Shown here: positions 34,564 to 43,690 of the stretch, one piece after another
Layout: every line of letters begins with the position of its first letter
How positions within the stretch are numbered: the first letter of the stretch is position 1
Assembly (NCBI GenBank): GCA_041402125.1
Contig: JAWKSY010000023.1
Location: forward strand, 1 to 64,000
Source: JAWKSY01 sp041402125
GTDB lineage: Bacteria > Planctomycetota > GCA-002687715 > DRQF01
Length of the DNA stretch: 64,000 bases
Direction of reading: 5' to 3'
The notes under the pieces: model-generated
Databases searched by the model: none
The model's input: only the letters and a program-made list of their open reading frames with translations
What the model was told of the DNA's origin: nothing
Translations under genes and position numbers: made by a program

Positions 34564-35987
34564 TCATCGGAGGTGGTCCTCGGGAACGAGGTCCTTCCAG
34601 GCCGCATCGACGACCTTAACCCGCGCCCGGGCGGCGGCTTCCGCCGCCCTCCCCTCGCGCCGGGCCGCGTCGTCCTCCGGGTGGAAGGCCAGGAAGAGGT
34701 GCCGGAAGTTCCGCGTCTCGTCGTCCTTCGCGCCCTCGCGGCGGTCGACGACGACGAAGGACAACCCGCGCGGCGTCGCGATCGGCCCGACGACGCGCCC
34801 GACCGGAGCGGAGAACACGGCCGCGCCGAGGTTCGGCTCGAGATCCCGGGCGCGCCGGGACAGCGGGCGACCGCGGCGCTCGACCGGCTCGTCGGAGTGG
34901 CGCTCCGCCACGAGGCCGAGGTCCTGACCGAGTCGAGGAGGGCCCGGATCTCCGCGAGACGCGGCGCGAGCTCGGCACGGCGCTCGGCGGTCCGCGACCA
35001 CATCGCCGCGAGCGGCAAGGCGCCCCGGCGCAGGGCCTCCTCCTCGCAGATCCGGCGGGGCATCGCCACCGCCGGGTGACGCCGCGCCATGAAGTCGGCG
35101 AGGCGTTCGAGGTAGGCCCGGGGAACCGCGATGCCTTCGATCTCCAGCGCGATCGCGCCCGCGGGACCGAAGGGCAGGCCCTCCTCGTCGGCGCGCGCGA
35201 AGTCCGAGGCGAGGACCTCCAGTTCCAGCGTCCCGCCGTCGGGGACCTCGACCTGACGCCGCACGCGCCCCAGCGTCTCGTGATCGATCTCGATCTCGAG
35301 CGGTCCCGCGGGCGCGCCGCGGATGTCGAAGGAGCCGGCGCGATCGGTGGTCACGCGCGGCGTGCGGGCCCGCGGCACGATCCGCGCGGCGAGGAAGGGA
35401 AGGCGTTCGGACTCGAGCCGGTGCTCGCCGCCGACGATGCCGTCGACGAGGGCCGTGGCCCCGGGACCGACCTCGACGTCGCGGACGCGCTCGCGCCCGC
35501 GGCGCAGGACGAAGCGATGCGTGATCGGATCCTCGTTGCGGAGCTGAAGGGTCCAGCCCTCGGGGAGGACGGCGGCCCGGGTCGAGAAGGCGAGGCCCGA
35601 GATCACGAGCTCGAGCCGCCGCGGCGGCTCGGCCGGAAGTCGCAGCGCGGGGAGGGAGACCACGCAGGCCGCGACGCCGCCCGTCTCCGCGTCGACGAGG
35701 AGTCGGCGGTCGAGGACCGGCTTCGCGGCCGCGAGCGCCGCGATCTTCTCGTCGGCGTCGGGCAGGCCGGCCGGCCAGAGCACCTCGCGGGGGGCGAAGA
35801 CCGGTCCCTTCCAGACGACGCGCCCGAGGATGCGGCCGGGCAGGGGCGGCTTCTTCTCGACCTTCTCGCCCGGCTTCTTCGCCGGGTCCGGCGTCTCCGG
35901 AGTCGGCTTCTCGCCCTGCGCCGCGACCGGGACCGCGAGGATCGCGAGTCCGACGACGGCGAGGATCAGACGGAGCGCGGACCTCAT
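34564..35987 (-). CDS. Secreted cupredoxin/carboxypeptidase-regulatory plus parvulin-type PPIase fusion, one frame break
   Basis: Signal peptide MRSALRLILAVVGLAILAVPVAAQ. Residues ~50-230 resemble the CarboxypepD_reg/cupredoxin-like pairing (ILGRVVWKGPVFAP, GGVAACVVSLPALR, LQLRNEDPITHRFVL, TDRAGSFDIRGAPAGPLEIEID). After ~120 helical residues the frame breaks at about 34928-34931. The other frame gives a parvulin-like domain: DLGLVAERHSDEP, LEPNLGAAVFSAPVGRVVGP, TPRGLSFVVVDRREG, ending at 34564. One extra G (GACTCGGGTCAG) joins them as ~474 aa. It is probably a periplasmic folding factor. The start overlaps the upstream gene as ATGA, so it belongs to the nrdR transcript. The frame without repair would end at 34539 as low-complexity sequence. 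Confidence 0.65.
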
Positions 35988-38083
35988 GCGTCGGCGTCCC
36001 CGAAGGCGAGCGACTCCTGCCGCTCGAAGACGGTGCGGTGCTTCTCGAACTCGAGGTAGCGGAGCCCGGTGCTCGTGAAGAGCCGCTCGAGCCAGAGCCC
36101 GCCGGAGGTCTCGTCCTCGCCGCGGGTCGGGAGCTCGAGCCCGGGCCCGAAGCGCTCGACGATGCGCGAGTTCAACAGCTCGGCGTTCGCGGGATCGAGG
36201 AGCCCCTTCGCGAGGGGCAGCGTCGCGTCCTCGTCGATCGGTTCGGACAGCGCGCGGGCGAGTTCGGGATCGCGACCGCCGCGCGCGTGCGCCTCGGCCG
36301 CGGCGAGGAGGCGATCGCGGACGGCGCGTTCCCCCACCCCGCCCAGGGCGACGTCGAGGCGGATGCTCTCCCGCTCCTCCCCGGCGAAGTACTCGGCCGC
36401 CCCGAGGATGCGACCGAGGACCTCGGCGCGCTCCTCGCGGCGCGAGATGCCGCGCGCCTCGAGGTAGCGCAGCGCCTGGGGCAGCCCCCAGAGCAGCACG
36501 CGGCCGGCCTGATCGCGGCCCTCGAGCCGGAGTCCCTCGCCGCCCGGCAGCCGCGCGAGCAGCCCGCGCAGCGTCGCCGGCGAGCTGCGCCGGAGATACC
36601 AGTACTTCTCGAAGAGCGCGTCGACCGCCAGCCCGAAGGCGCTCTCCAGCGCGCGCACGAGCTCCTCGCGCCGCGTCACGTCCGCCAGCGAGAGCGCGAG
36701 CGGCACGTTCACGGCCACGGCCGCGACGTCCAGGCGGACCGCGCGCGGGTCGCGGTGACGGGAGCCGCGTCCGGCCTCCTCCGGCTCGCGCAGCAGCTCG
36801 AGCGCGACGCCCGGACTGCGGCGGGCGGCGTGGAGCAGGCGCGCGAGAAGGTCGGTGTCGGGCCAGGGTCCGTCGGCGCCGAAGACGAAGACCAAGCCCA
36901 TGCGTCGGGCGAGGGCCGGTTCGGCCTCGAGACGGTCGAGCAGCGCGCGCGCGAGGAGACGGACGCGTTCGCCCTCCTCGCCGCCGCCCTCGAGATGGCC
37001 GCCGGTGAGGTGGACCTCGAGGGTCACGCGCGGGAAGAGCGGACGCCCGTGGACGTCGTCGCGCTGCAGCTCGGCGACGAGTCGGTCGGCGAAGCCCGCG
37101 ATGCCGCGCGCCGTCGTCGGCGCCTTGCGGATCCGCCCGAAGGCCTCCGAGAAGCGCGCCACGAGCACGTCGTCCCGGACGAGCGGCGCGACCGACTGCA
37201 AGACGCTGACGAATCCGAGCAGGAACTCCGCCGCGTTCTCGGGGGGCGGGAGCAGCGGCCCCGTCGCGTCGAAGGCGACGCGCTCCACGCGCTGCGGGCG
37301 ACCGAGTCCGAGGACCTCGATCCGCCCCTCGACGTGCGCCTTGGAGACGGGCCGCGAGTGGATCTCGTCGAGCGCGTACTCGGCGAGGATGCGCTCGGCG
37401 CAGGCCGCCTCCGGATCGACGCCGCCGCCCGACTCCGGGAGGAGCCAGCCCTCGATCGCCCGCCGCGAGACGCCGAGCAGGCGGTGACGCCGGACGAGCC
37501 GGTCGCCGGCCCGCGAGGCGAGCTCCGCGTCGGTCAGCTCGCGGACGAGCGAGGCGGGCAGCCGACGGAGGCCGCTCGCGAGGACCGCCGCCTCGACTTC
37601 GATGGCGATCTCCCGCGCCCCGACCTCGCCGAGGACGAGGTCGCGCTCCAGCGATCCCGCGAGGCGGTCGAGATCCCAGCGCTCCGGGAGGCGGCGCTCG
37701 GCGTCGACGACCTCGACCCAGTCCACGTTGCGACGGGACACGGCGAAGGCGTCGAGCCCGGACTCGACGGGGTCGCGCTCGGGCGTCTCGCCCTCGGCGA
37801 GCACGCCATCCGTGAGGCGGAGATAGGCTTTCGAGATGCGGGTGTGTCCGGTCTCGGCGAGGACGCGGCCGATCATCGCGCGGATGTCGTCGATCCCCGG
37901 CGGGTTGTCGTCGTCGTACTGCTTCTCGAGGAAGAGGACGACGACGTTCGCGAGCTCGTCGGCGAGCACGGTGTCGGCGAGACCGCAGACGCCGACCGCC
38001 TCGCGGATCGAATCCGCGACCCGCGACTGGCTGAAGGGGACGACCTCCCCGTTCCGCGCCCGGACCTTCCTAAGCCTCGCCAT
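35984..38083 (-). CDS. ATP-cone protein resembling a degenerate anaerobic ribonucleotide reductase
   Basis: 699 residues. The first ~90 form an ATP-cone (VRARNGEVVPFSQSRVADSIREAV, GHTRISKAYLRL), the nucleotide-sensing module of reductases and NrdR. The remainder resembles NrdD in layout: VEGRIEVLGLG, FPRVTLEVHLTGG, VAAVAVNVPLALSL (NrdD has a similar INLPRI strand), then FEKYWYLRR. The key catalytic features are missing: only two cysteines occur (in AVGVCGLAD and EAACAER), there is no C-terminal CxxC zinc site, and no RVxGY glycyl-radical motif. A working reductase is therefore unlikely. It overlaps nrdR by 14 bases, so a role in sensing dNTP or ATP state with NrdR is a reasonable inference. 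I am confident of the ATP-cone, less so of the NrdD relation. Confidence 0.65.
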   Translation of the reverse strand: MARLRKVRARNGEVVPFSQSRVADSIREAVGVCGLADTVLADELANVVVLFLEKQYDDDNPPGIDDIRAMIGRVLAETGHTRISKAYLRLTDGVLAEGETPERDPVESGLDAFAVSRRNVDWVEVVDAERRLPERWDLDRLAGSLERDLVLGEVGAREIAIEVEAAVLASGLRRLPASLVRELTDAELASRAGDRLVRRHRLLGVSRRAIEGWLLPESGGGVDPEAACAERILAEYALDEIHSRPVSKAHVEGRIEVLGLGRPQRVERVAFDATGPLLPPPENAAEFLLGFVSVLQSVAPLVRDDVLVARFSEAFGRIRKAPTTARGIAGFADRLVAELQRDDVHGRPLFPRVTLEVHLTGGHLEGGGEEGERVRLLARALLDRLEAEPALARRMGLVFVFGADGPWPDTDLLARLLHAARRSPGVALELLREPEEAGRGSRHRDPRAVRLDVAAVAVNVPLALSLADVTRREELVRALESAFGLAVDALFEKYWYLRRSSPATLRGLLARLPGGEGLRLEGRDQAGRVLLWGLPQALRYLEARGISRREERAEVLGRILGAAEYFAGEERESIRLDVALGGVGERAVRDRLLAAAEAHARGGRDPELARALSEPIDEDATLPLAKGLLDPANAELLNSRIVERFGPGLELPTRGEDETSGGLWLERLFTSTGLRYLEFEKHRTVFERQESLAFGDADA

Positions 38084-38543
38084 CGGCCGACTTCTTCTTG
38101 AGGACGACGCGCAGCTCGTCCATGAACTCGCTGACGTCCTTGAACTCGCGATACACCGACGCGAAGCGCACGTAGGCCACCTGGTCGAGCTCGCGGAGGG
38201 CCTCCATGACCATGTTGCCGATGAACTTCGAGGCGACCTCCTTGTCGAACATCTCGTTGATGCGCGCCTCGATCCGATCGACGACGCGCTCGATGTCCTC
38301 GGCCGACACCTTCCGCTTCTCGCAGGCCTTCATGATCCCGCGCAGGATCTTGTCGCGGTCGAAGGGCTCCCGGACTCCGTCCTTCTTGATGACGCGGAAG
38401 GGGACCTCCTCGACCTTCTCGTAGGTCGTGTAGCGGCGACCGCAGGAGAGGCACTCCCGGCGACGCCGGATCGTGGCCCCCTCCTGGGCGACCCGGGAGT
38501 CGATGACCTTGTCCTTCTGGCTGCGGCAGAACGGGCACTTCAT
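38070..38543 (-). CDS. nrdR: Transcriptional repressor NrdR
   Basis: 157 residues. The N-terminal zinc ribbon has MKCPFCRSQKDKVIDSR and RRRRECLSCGRRYTTYEKVE. The ATP-cone follows (VIKKDGVREPFDRDKILRGIMKACEKR to VAYVRFASVYREFKDVSEFMDEL). NrdR binds ATP/dATP and represses ribonucleotide reductase genes through paired 16-bp boxes. A box-like palindrome fills the spacer of its own promoter, which suggests autoregulation. The next gene encodes another ATP-cone protein with a 14-base overlap. Confidence 0.96.
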   Translation of the reverse strand: MKCPFCRSQKDKVIDSRVAQEGATIRRRRECLSCGRRYTTYEKVEEVPFRVIKKDGVREPFDRDKILRGIMKACEKRKVSAEDIERVVDRIEARINEMFDKEVASKFIGNMVMEALRELDQVAYVRFASVYREFKDVSEFMDELRVVLKKKSADGEA

Positions 38544-38596
38544 GGTCGGGAGGTCGTTCCCCAGGGAGATGACACCAGATCTCGATGCAAGCTATG

Positions 38597-38624
38597 GTCT
38601 TACCACAACATCTTGCGTCGTCAA
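38597..38624 (-). promoter_or_regulatory. Putative nrdR promoter
   Basis: On the minus strand, -35 TTGACG (38624-38619), a 16-base spacer and -10 TAAGAC (38602-38597) are visible. Transcription would start near 38590, about 47 bases before the nrdR ATG. Confidence 0.5.
38604..38617. promoter_or_regulatory. NrdR-box-like palindrome
   Basis: CACAACATCTTGCG matches 11 of 14 positions of the NrdR-box core CACAATATATTGTG. It lies exactly between the -35 and -10 boxes of the predicted nrdR promoter. Natural sites usually come in pairs 2-3 helical turns apart; a second half-matching site (about 8 of 14) lies at 38586-38599, only 18 bases away centre to centre. Confidence 0.5.
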
Positions 38625-38742
38625 GCCGTGCGGAGGGGGCGGGATCGCGGGCCGCGAGCGAGGGCCGGGACCGCGGAGAGTCCGGAGGGCGCGAGGACGC
38701 ATCATAACGACGACGGGGGTCGACGCGCAGGCGCGGAGGCGC

Positions 38743-40083
38743 TCACTTTCCGATGCAGAAGCGCGCCATGATCCGATCGAGCAGGGCCGAGTCGAGTTCC
38801 TCGCCCGTGAGGGCGCGGAGGGCGCGCAGCGCCTCGTGGAGGTCGGCCGCGACCAGCTCCGGCCCCAGCTCCCCGGCCGCGGCCTCGCGCGCGCGCCCGA
38901 GCGCCTCCCGGGCCTCGCGCAGGGCCGCCTCGCGCCGTCGGGCGTGCTCGGCCAGCGCCGCCCCGCTCCCCCGCCGACGCTCGGCCAGGGCGAGGGCCAG
39001 CGCGGACCGGAGATCGTCGAGTCCCTCGCCGGTGCGGGAGGAGACCCAGCGCCCCGGACCGCGTCGCGCCGCGGGAACGAGATCGGCGCGCGTGAGGACC
39101 AGGTCCGACGCGGGCGCCGCGGCGGTGCCGTCGCGCACCTCGACGACGAGATCGGCCCGGGCCGCCTCGCGGTCGCGGAGGCGGTGGGCGGCCCGATCGG
39201 CCGCGCCCCCCTCGTGATCCCGACCGGCGCTGTCGACGAGGACGACGGGTTCGCCCTCGATCTGGATCTCGACCTCGAGGTAATCGCGCGTCGTGCCCGC
39301 GCGGTCGGTCACCAGCGCCAGCTCCTCTCCGCCGAGCCGGTTGAAGAGCGCGCTCTTCCCCGCGTTCGCGGGGCCCGCGAGGAGGATCCGCGGCCGCCCC
39401 TCGCCCCGCCCCTCGCCCGCCTCGCGGTCGGCCGCGCGCGCGCAGCGGGCGAGGAGACCCTCGAGGTCCGCCAGGAGGCGGCGCGGCGGCAGGATCTCGA
39501 TGTCCTGGTCGGAGAAGTCCAGCTCGAGCTCGAGCGGGACGAGCAGCTCGACGATGTCCGAGGCGAGGTCGCGCAGATCCCGTCCGGCGCCCTCGGCGAG
39601 GAGCGCCATCGCGGCGCGCCGCTCCTCCTCGTCGGCGGCGTGGACGAGCGCCGCGACCGCCTCCGCCTGCGCCAGGTCGATCCGACCGTGCACGAAGGCG
39701 CGCCGCGTGAACTCGCCCGCCTCCGCGGGACGGGCTCCGGCGCGCAGGAGCGCGTCGAGCGCGAGATCGAGCAGGACCGGAGCGCCCGGCAGGTGGACCT
39801 CGACGAGGTCCTCGCCGGTGAAGGAACGCGGCCCGCGCATGCCGAGGACGAGCGCGGGCGCGCCCACGCCCCGCCCCTCGAAGACGAAGATCGCGCGTCG
39901 GACTCCCCAGCGGAGCGAGGCCAGGCTCCGCTCGCCGGAACGCACCCGCAGGCAGGACTCCGCGACGGCGAAGGCGCGATCACCGGAGAGGCGGATCACG
40001 CCGCGAGCGGCCGGCGCGCGGGCGGTCGAGATCGCGACGATCGTGTCCTCGATGCCCCGCAGGGCGGCGCTCGCATCTCTCAC
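38743..40083 (-). CDS. mnmE: tRNA modification GTPase MnmE
   Basis: 446 residues, GTG start. With MnmG it makes the cmnm5 modification of wobble U34. Motifs: DTIVAISTARAPAARGVIRLSG (folate domain), EAGEFTRRAFVHGRIDLAQAEAV, G1 GPANAGKSALFN, G2 GTTRDYLE, G3 DSAGRD, G4 TRAD, and the C-terminal FCIGK with the essential cysteine. It is the canonical copy, in contrast to the cysteine-less paralogue at 7737-8906. It sits 91 bases downstream of yidC, a widely conserved order. mnmG is not in this window. Confidence 0.95.
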   Translation of the reverse strand: MRDASAALRGIEDTIVAISTARAPAARGVIRLSGDRAFAVAESCLRVRSGERSLASLRWGVRRAIFVFEGRGVGAPALVLGMRGPRSFTGEDLVEVHLPGAPVLLDLALDALLRAGARPAEAGEFTRRAFVHGRIDLAQAEAVAALVHAADEEERRAAMALLAEGAGRDLRDLASDIVELLVPLELELDFSDQDIEILPPRRLLADLEGLLARCARAADREAGEGRGEGRPRILLAGPANAGKSALFNRLGGEELALVTDRAGTTRDYLEVEIQIEGEPVVLVDSAGRDHEGGAADRAAHRLRDREAARADLVVEVRDGTAAAPASDLVLTRADLVPAARRGPGRWVSSRTGEGLDDLRSALALALAERRRGSGAALAEHARRREAALREAREALGRAREAAAGELGPELVAADLHEALRALRALTGEELDSALLDRIMARFCIGK

Positions 40084-40174
40084 TTCGAGACTCTCCCGCG
40101 GAGAGGCGTGTCGAGGAGGCGGGACGAGGACCGTCGCCGCCGGTCGATTCCGGCGGGGACGGCGTCACGGACCC

Positions 40175-42058
40175 TCAGGTGATGGGCCAGATCTTCTTGA
40201 TGACGCGCTGCTCGAAGATGCCGAAGACGCTGCTCGAGAGCCAGTACAGCGAGAGGCCGGAGGCGTAGCCGTACATCATGAGCCCGAAGAAGAAGGGCAT
40301 GAACATCATCATCTTCTGCTGCTGCTGCATCTGCGGATCGGGCGACTTCGGCATGCCGAGCTGGTGCACGAACATGGCCGCGATCATGAGCAGGGGCAGG
40401 ATGTTCAGGCCGTCGATGCTGATCGGCGGCGTCGGCAGGCAGCACTCGAGCCGGAGGGGCTCGGCGAGCGCGATGAGCCGGTCGGGGACCGCAAGGTCCG
40501 AGCACCAGAGGAAGGAGGCGTGCCGGAGGTCGTAGTCGAACCGGATCGCGGAGAAGAGCCCGAAGAAGATCGGGATCTGGAGGAACATCGGCAAGCAGCC
40601 GCCCACGGGCACGAGCTGGACCTTCTCCTCGCGAAGGAGCTCCATCTGCTTCTGCGCGAAGGCCTGCTTGTCGTTGCCGTACTTCTCCTTGAGGGCGTCC
40701 AGCTTCGGCTTGATCTTCGCCATCTTCTGGCTGTGGTGGTGCATCGCCACCTGCGACTTGCGCGTGATGGGGAACATCAGCGTGCGGACGCAGAGCGTGA
40801 GGATGATGATCGCCACGCCCATGTTGCCGAAGAGGCCGTGGAAGAGGTCGAGCGCCGCGATGACGGCCTTCGAGATGAGCGTGATCACGCCGTTCAGGGG
40901 GCCGATCGGACAGCAGAAGCCGTTCGCGGTCAGCTCCTCGTCGGCCACCTCGAGGTAGGCCTCGCGCGCCTCGCCCTCGGGGTAGTTCGCCTTGATGCGA
41001 CGGTGGTCCTTCGGCCCGAGGTAGTAGTCGAAGCGGGACTCCTGCGCGGTCTCGACGTCGGAGACGGTCAGGTTGACGCCGAGCAGGGAGACCGTCCGGT
41101 CGGGGCCGACCCGGTCGAGTTCGGCGTCGGAGAGCTTCTCGTCGCCCGTCGAGGTCTCGATGCGACGGATCTCGCCGCCGATCAGCGCGCCGCCGTCGAC
41201 GTGACGGAGGTAGGTCCCGAAGTAGATCGCCATGTCGGCGACGAAGGACGCGCGTCCGAGGACCTTCACGTCGTTGCCGTCGGAGAAGGCGTCGTCGTCG
41301 AAGGCCACGCGCTCGACGGCGCGGTTGTCGCCCTTCCCGACGCCGAAGACGCTGTGCGGCCGCGCCACCTGCGCGCCGACGAGCTTCGCCGGGAAGACGC
41401 CCGCGCTCGTCGTGAGGTAGAGGTCCTTCGAGAGCGTGCCCGCGCCCGCGACCCGCTCGATGCGGACGACGACCTCGAGGCGCTCGGGCCCCTCCTCGGA
41501 GAAGCGGAAGGTCTTGATCAGGACGTAGCGCTGCTCGCCCTCGACGACGGGAAGCCGGAAGGAGATCGATCGTCCGTCCTCGGCGGGCCCGTCGGTGTCC
41601 CACACCGCCGCGTCGAGCCAGCCGTCCCGACGACTCTCGTCCTGCAGGCCCAGCGCGAGGGGACCGCCCTCGAAGCGCCGCACGAAACGGAAGGCGCCCT
41701 CGTCCCCGGCGGGCGAATCGACGGTCTGGCGATGATCGAGGAGGCGCCCGTCGACGAGCGCCGCGCCGGTGCGCGAGAAGCCCAGGTGGAGGTGCTCGCT
41801 GCGGATGACGAGCGGCTCCTCGGAGCGGACGGCGGCCTCGCCGTCGCGGGTCGGTTCACCGGGCGCCGCGGGCCGGGACGGACCCGGACCGGGAGGGACC
41901 GTGCCGTCCGTCGGCGTGGCGGCGCCGGGGGTCTCTCCCGCGGCCTGCTCGTCGGCGGTCTTCGGCTTCTCGGGCGGCGTCGGGGGCGGAAAGAGGAGCT
42001 GCCAGACCGTGATCGCGATGAGCGAAAGGATGAAGGCGAGAAGGATCCGCTTTTCCAT
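40175..42058 (-). CDS. yidC: Membrane protein insertase YidC
   Basis: 627 residues. One N-terminal helix (RILLAFILSLIAITVWQLLF) is followed by a Pro-rich linker and a large periplasmic beta-sandwich domain (residues ~85-360), as in Gram-negative YidC. The insertase core has five helices with GNMGVAIIILTLCVRTLMFPITRKSQVAMH, LVPVGGCLPMFLQIPIFFGLFSAI, and SLYWLSSSVFGIFEQRVIKK. The positively charged coil is DALKEKYGNDKQAF. The large first periplasmic domain supports a two-membrane cell envelope. It precedes mnmE. Confidence 0.95.
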   Translation of the reverse strand: MEKRILLAFILSLIAITVWQLLFPPPTPPEKPKTADEQAAGETPGAATPTDGTVPPGPGPSRPAAPGEPTRDGEAAVRSEEPLVIRSEHLHLGFSRTGAALVDGRLLDHRQTVDSPAGDEGAFRFVRRFEGGPLALGLQDESRRDGWLDAAVWDTDGPAEDGRSISFRLPVVEGEQRYVLIKTFRFSEEGPERLEVVVRIERVAGAGTLSKDLYLTTSAGVFPAKLVGAQVARPHSVFGVGKGDNRAVERVAFDDDAFSDGNDVKVLGRASFVADMAIYFGTYLRHVDGGALIGGEIRRIETSTGDEKLSDAELDRVGPDRTVSLLGVNLTVSDVETAQESRFDYYLGPKDHRRIKANYPEGEAREAYLEVADEELTANGFCCPIGPLNGVITLISKAVIAALDLFHGLFGNMGVAIIILTLCVRTLMFPITRKSQVAMHHHSQKMAKIKPKLDALKEKYGNDKQAFAQKQMELLREEKVQLVPVGGCLPMFLQIPIFFGLFSAIRFDYDLRHASFLWCSDLAVPDRLIALAEPLRLECCLPTPPISIDGLNILPLLMIAAMFVHQLGMPKSPDPQMQQQQKMMMFMPFFFGLMMYGYASGLSLYWLSSSVFGIFEQRVIKKIWPIT

Positions 42059-42115
42059 CGACCGTCCCCGGCTCCTCGGCTCCGGGGGTCGGCCCGGGCT
42101 CTCGCAGTTCCTCGG

Positions 42116-42871
42116 TCAGCGCCCCACCTTGAGGCGCGCCGCGAGCGTGTCCGACAGGGCGTCGATCTTCATGATCTTGCGCATCGTCGAGCGGTAGTCG
42201 TACTCGACCCGGCGGAAGGTGACCCGCTCGCCGTCGAAGAGCGCGTAGCACGAGCGGTTGTCGCCGTCGCGCGGCTGCCCCACGGAACCCACGTTGATAA
42301 CAACCTTCTCCGGGGGAACAACGTACTCGCCCCCCACCTCGTCGGGTCGCAGGAAGCGCCCGGACGAGGTCCAGACGCCGGGCACGTGGGTGTGTCCGAA
42401 GAAGCACACGTCGCGGTCCATTCGGGCGAAGATCTCGTCCATTTTGTCGCGGTTCTCGATGTCCTCGGGAAGGACGTAGTCCTTCGTCTCGTGGATCAGC
42501 GAGCCGTGGACGTAGAGCGCGCGGTCGTCGCGCTCGAGCTTCTTCATGCCGTCGATCAGCATCCAGAAGGCGTAGTTCTCGTCCTTGCTGGCGGTCGAGT
42601 CGTTGAGCTGCTCGCGCGTCCAGTTGAGCGCGGCCTGGGCCTTCGGGTTGAAGTCCTCTCCGTAGTAGAGGAGGCCCTCCTCGTGGTTGCCGAGCAACAC
42701 GAAGGCGCAGTCGCGGACCATCCCCAGCACCTCCCGGGGATTGGGACCGTAGCCGATGACGTCGCCGAGGCAGACGATCGAGTCCACGTCCTGACCCGCG
42801 ATGTCCTCCATCACGGCGGTGAGCGCCTCGACGTTCGAATGAAGATCGGAGATGAGCGCGATCCGGCTCAT
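42116..42871 (-). CDS. Calcineurin-like metallophosphoesterase (YfcE/MJ0936-like)
   Basis: 251 residues from MSRIALISDLHSN (GAGG upstream; a start six codons earlier at 42889 is possible). All metal-binding motifs of the fold are present: SDLHSN, GDVIGYGPNP, GNHE, and GHTHVPGVW, plus ALYVHGS. Such proteins are phosphodiesterases or protein phosphatases whose natural substrates are often unknown. It begins four bases after the Trm112-like stop and runs into yidC 57 bases later. Confidence 0.88.
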   Translation of the reverse strand: MSRIALISDLHSNVEALTAVMEDIAGQDVDSIVCLGDVIGYGPNPREVLGMVRDCAFVLLGNHEEGLLYYGEDFNPKAQAALNWTREQLNDSTASKDENYAFWMLIDGMKKLERDDRALYVHGSLIHETKDYVLPEDIENRDKMDEIFARMDRDVCFFGHTHVPGVWTSSGRFLRPDEVGGEYVVPPEKVVINVGSVGQPRDGDNRSCYALFDGERVTFRRVEYDYRSTMRKIMKIDALSDTLAARLKVGR

Positions 42872-42875
42872 GGCC

Positions 42876-43073
42876 TCAGCCCTCCCCACCCGAGCGACGC
42901 GCCTCCTCGAGGACGAGGCGCGGGATGCCGTCGATCACCGGGAACTCCAGTCCGCAGGCGGAGTCGCCCTGGCAGACGAGGGCGCCGGGGCGGGACGCGA
43001 GCCGGCCGCCGCAGCCCGGGCAGCGGAGGATCTCGAGGAACTCCGGATCGAGGATCTCGTCGCCTTCGCTCAT
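42876..43073 (-). CDS. Trm112/YcaR-like small zinc protein
   Basis: 65 residues. LEILRCPGCGGRLASRPG, then LVCQGDSACGLEFPVIDGIPRLV: a four-cysteine zinc knuckle and the FPVIDGIPxL ending of the Trm112p-like family. Bacterial members are small and of unclear role; eukaryotic Trm112 activates methyltransferases. GGAGG precedes the ATG. It is coupled to the phosphoesterase gene. Confidence 0.85.
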   Translation of the reverse strand: MSEGDEILDPEFLEILRCPGCGGRLASRPGALVCQGDSACGLEFPVIDGIPRLVLEEARRSGGEG

Positions 43074-43171
43074 CGTCGCCTCCGCGTCCGTCCCGCTTCC
43101 GGGGGGTCACGAGGGTAGCCGGGCCGTCCCGGAGCGGCAAGCGAGGGGCCCGACGCCCCCGAGGGTCCGCG

Positions 43172-43690
43172 TCAGCGGCCCTCGAGTTCCAGGAGGCGGG
43201 CCTTGAAGAGCGGCCCTCCCGGTCCCGAGAAGCCCCGGAGCGAGCCGTCGGAACCGACGACGCGGTGACAGGGAACGAAGGGCGGGAAGGGATTCGCGGC
43301 CATGGCGGAGCCGACGCCGCGCGCCGCGCCCGGGCTCCCGGCGCGCCGCGCGAGCTCGCCGTAGCTCAGCGTCTCCCCCGGGGCGGTCGCGGCCAGCGCC
43401 TCGTAGACGCGGCGGCGGAAGGGCGTGATCCCCTCCCAGTCGATCGGCGCGTCGAGCGCGAGATCCCGCCCGCGGAAGTACTCGCGGAGCTGGCGGGCGA
43501 GCTCCGGCCGGAGTCGCGGCGCCTCCACGGCCTCGGGCGCCAGGGCGGCGACGCGGGCCCGTACGGTGGCCTCGTCCGCTTCCGGCAGGAAGGCGCGGCG
43601 CAGTCCGCGCTCCCCCGCCACGTAGGCGGCCCAGCCGGCCTCCGTCTGCACCACCCGGAACCGGATCCCGTCTCTCGCCGTCGCGTTCAT
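43172..43690 (-). CDS. ogt: Methylated-DNA-protein-cysteine S-methyltransferase
   Basis: 172 residues. It repairs O6-methylguanine by irreversible transfer to its own cysteine. The active site is NPFPPFVPCHRVVGSDGSLRGF (PCHRV), preceded by the helix-turn-helix VYEALAATAPGETLSYGELARRAGSPGAARGVGSAMAAN. The N-terminal ribonuclease-like fold is present. The start overlaps the radC stop as ATGA. Confidence 0.95.
   Translation of the reverse strand: MNATARDGIRFRVVQTEAGWAAYVAGERGLRRAFLPEADEATVRARVAALAPEAVEAPRLRPELARQLREYFRGRDLALDAPIDWEGITPFRRRVYEALAATAPGETLSYGELARRAGSPGAARGVGSAMAANPFPPFVPCHRVVGSDGSLRGFSGPGGPLFKARLLELEGR

Noticed and set aside
30538..35079. A 1513-codon open frame on the plus strand
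   Set aside because: It runs antisense to smc and the cupredoxin/parvulin gene, is rich in Leu/Ala/Arg/Glu typical of mirrored GC-rich codons, and shows no domain. The minus-strand proteins have clear motifs.
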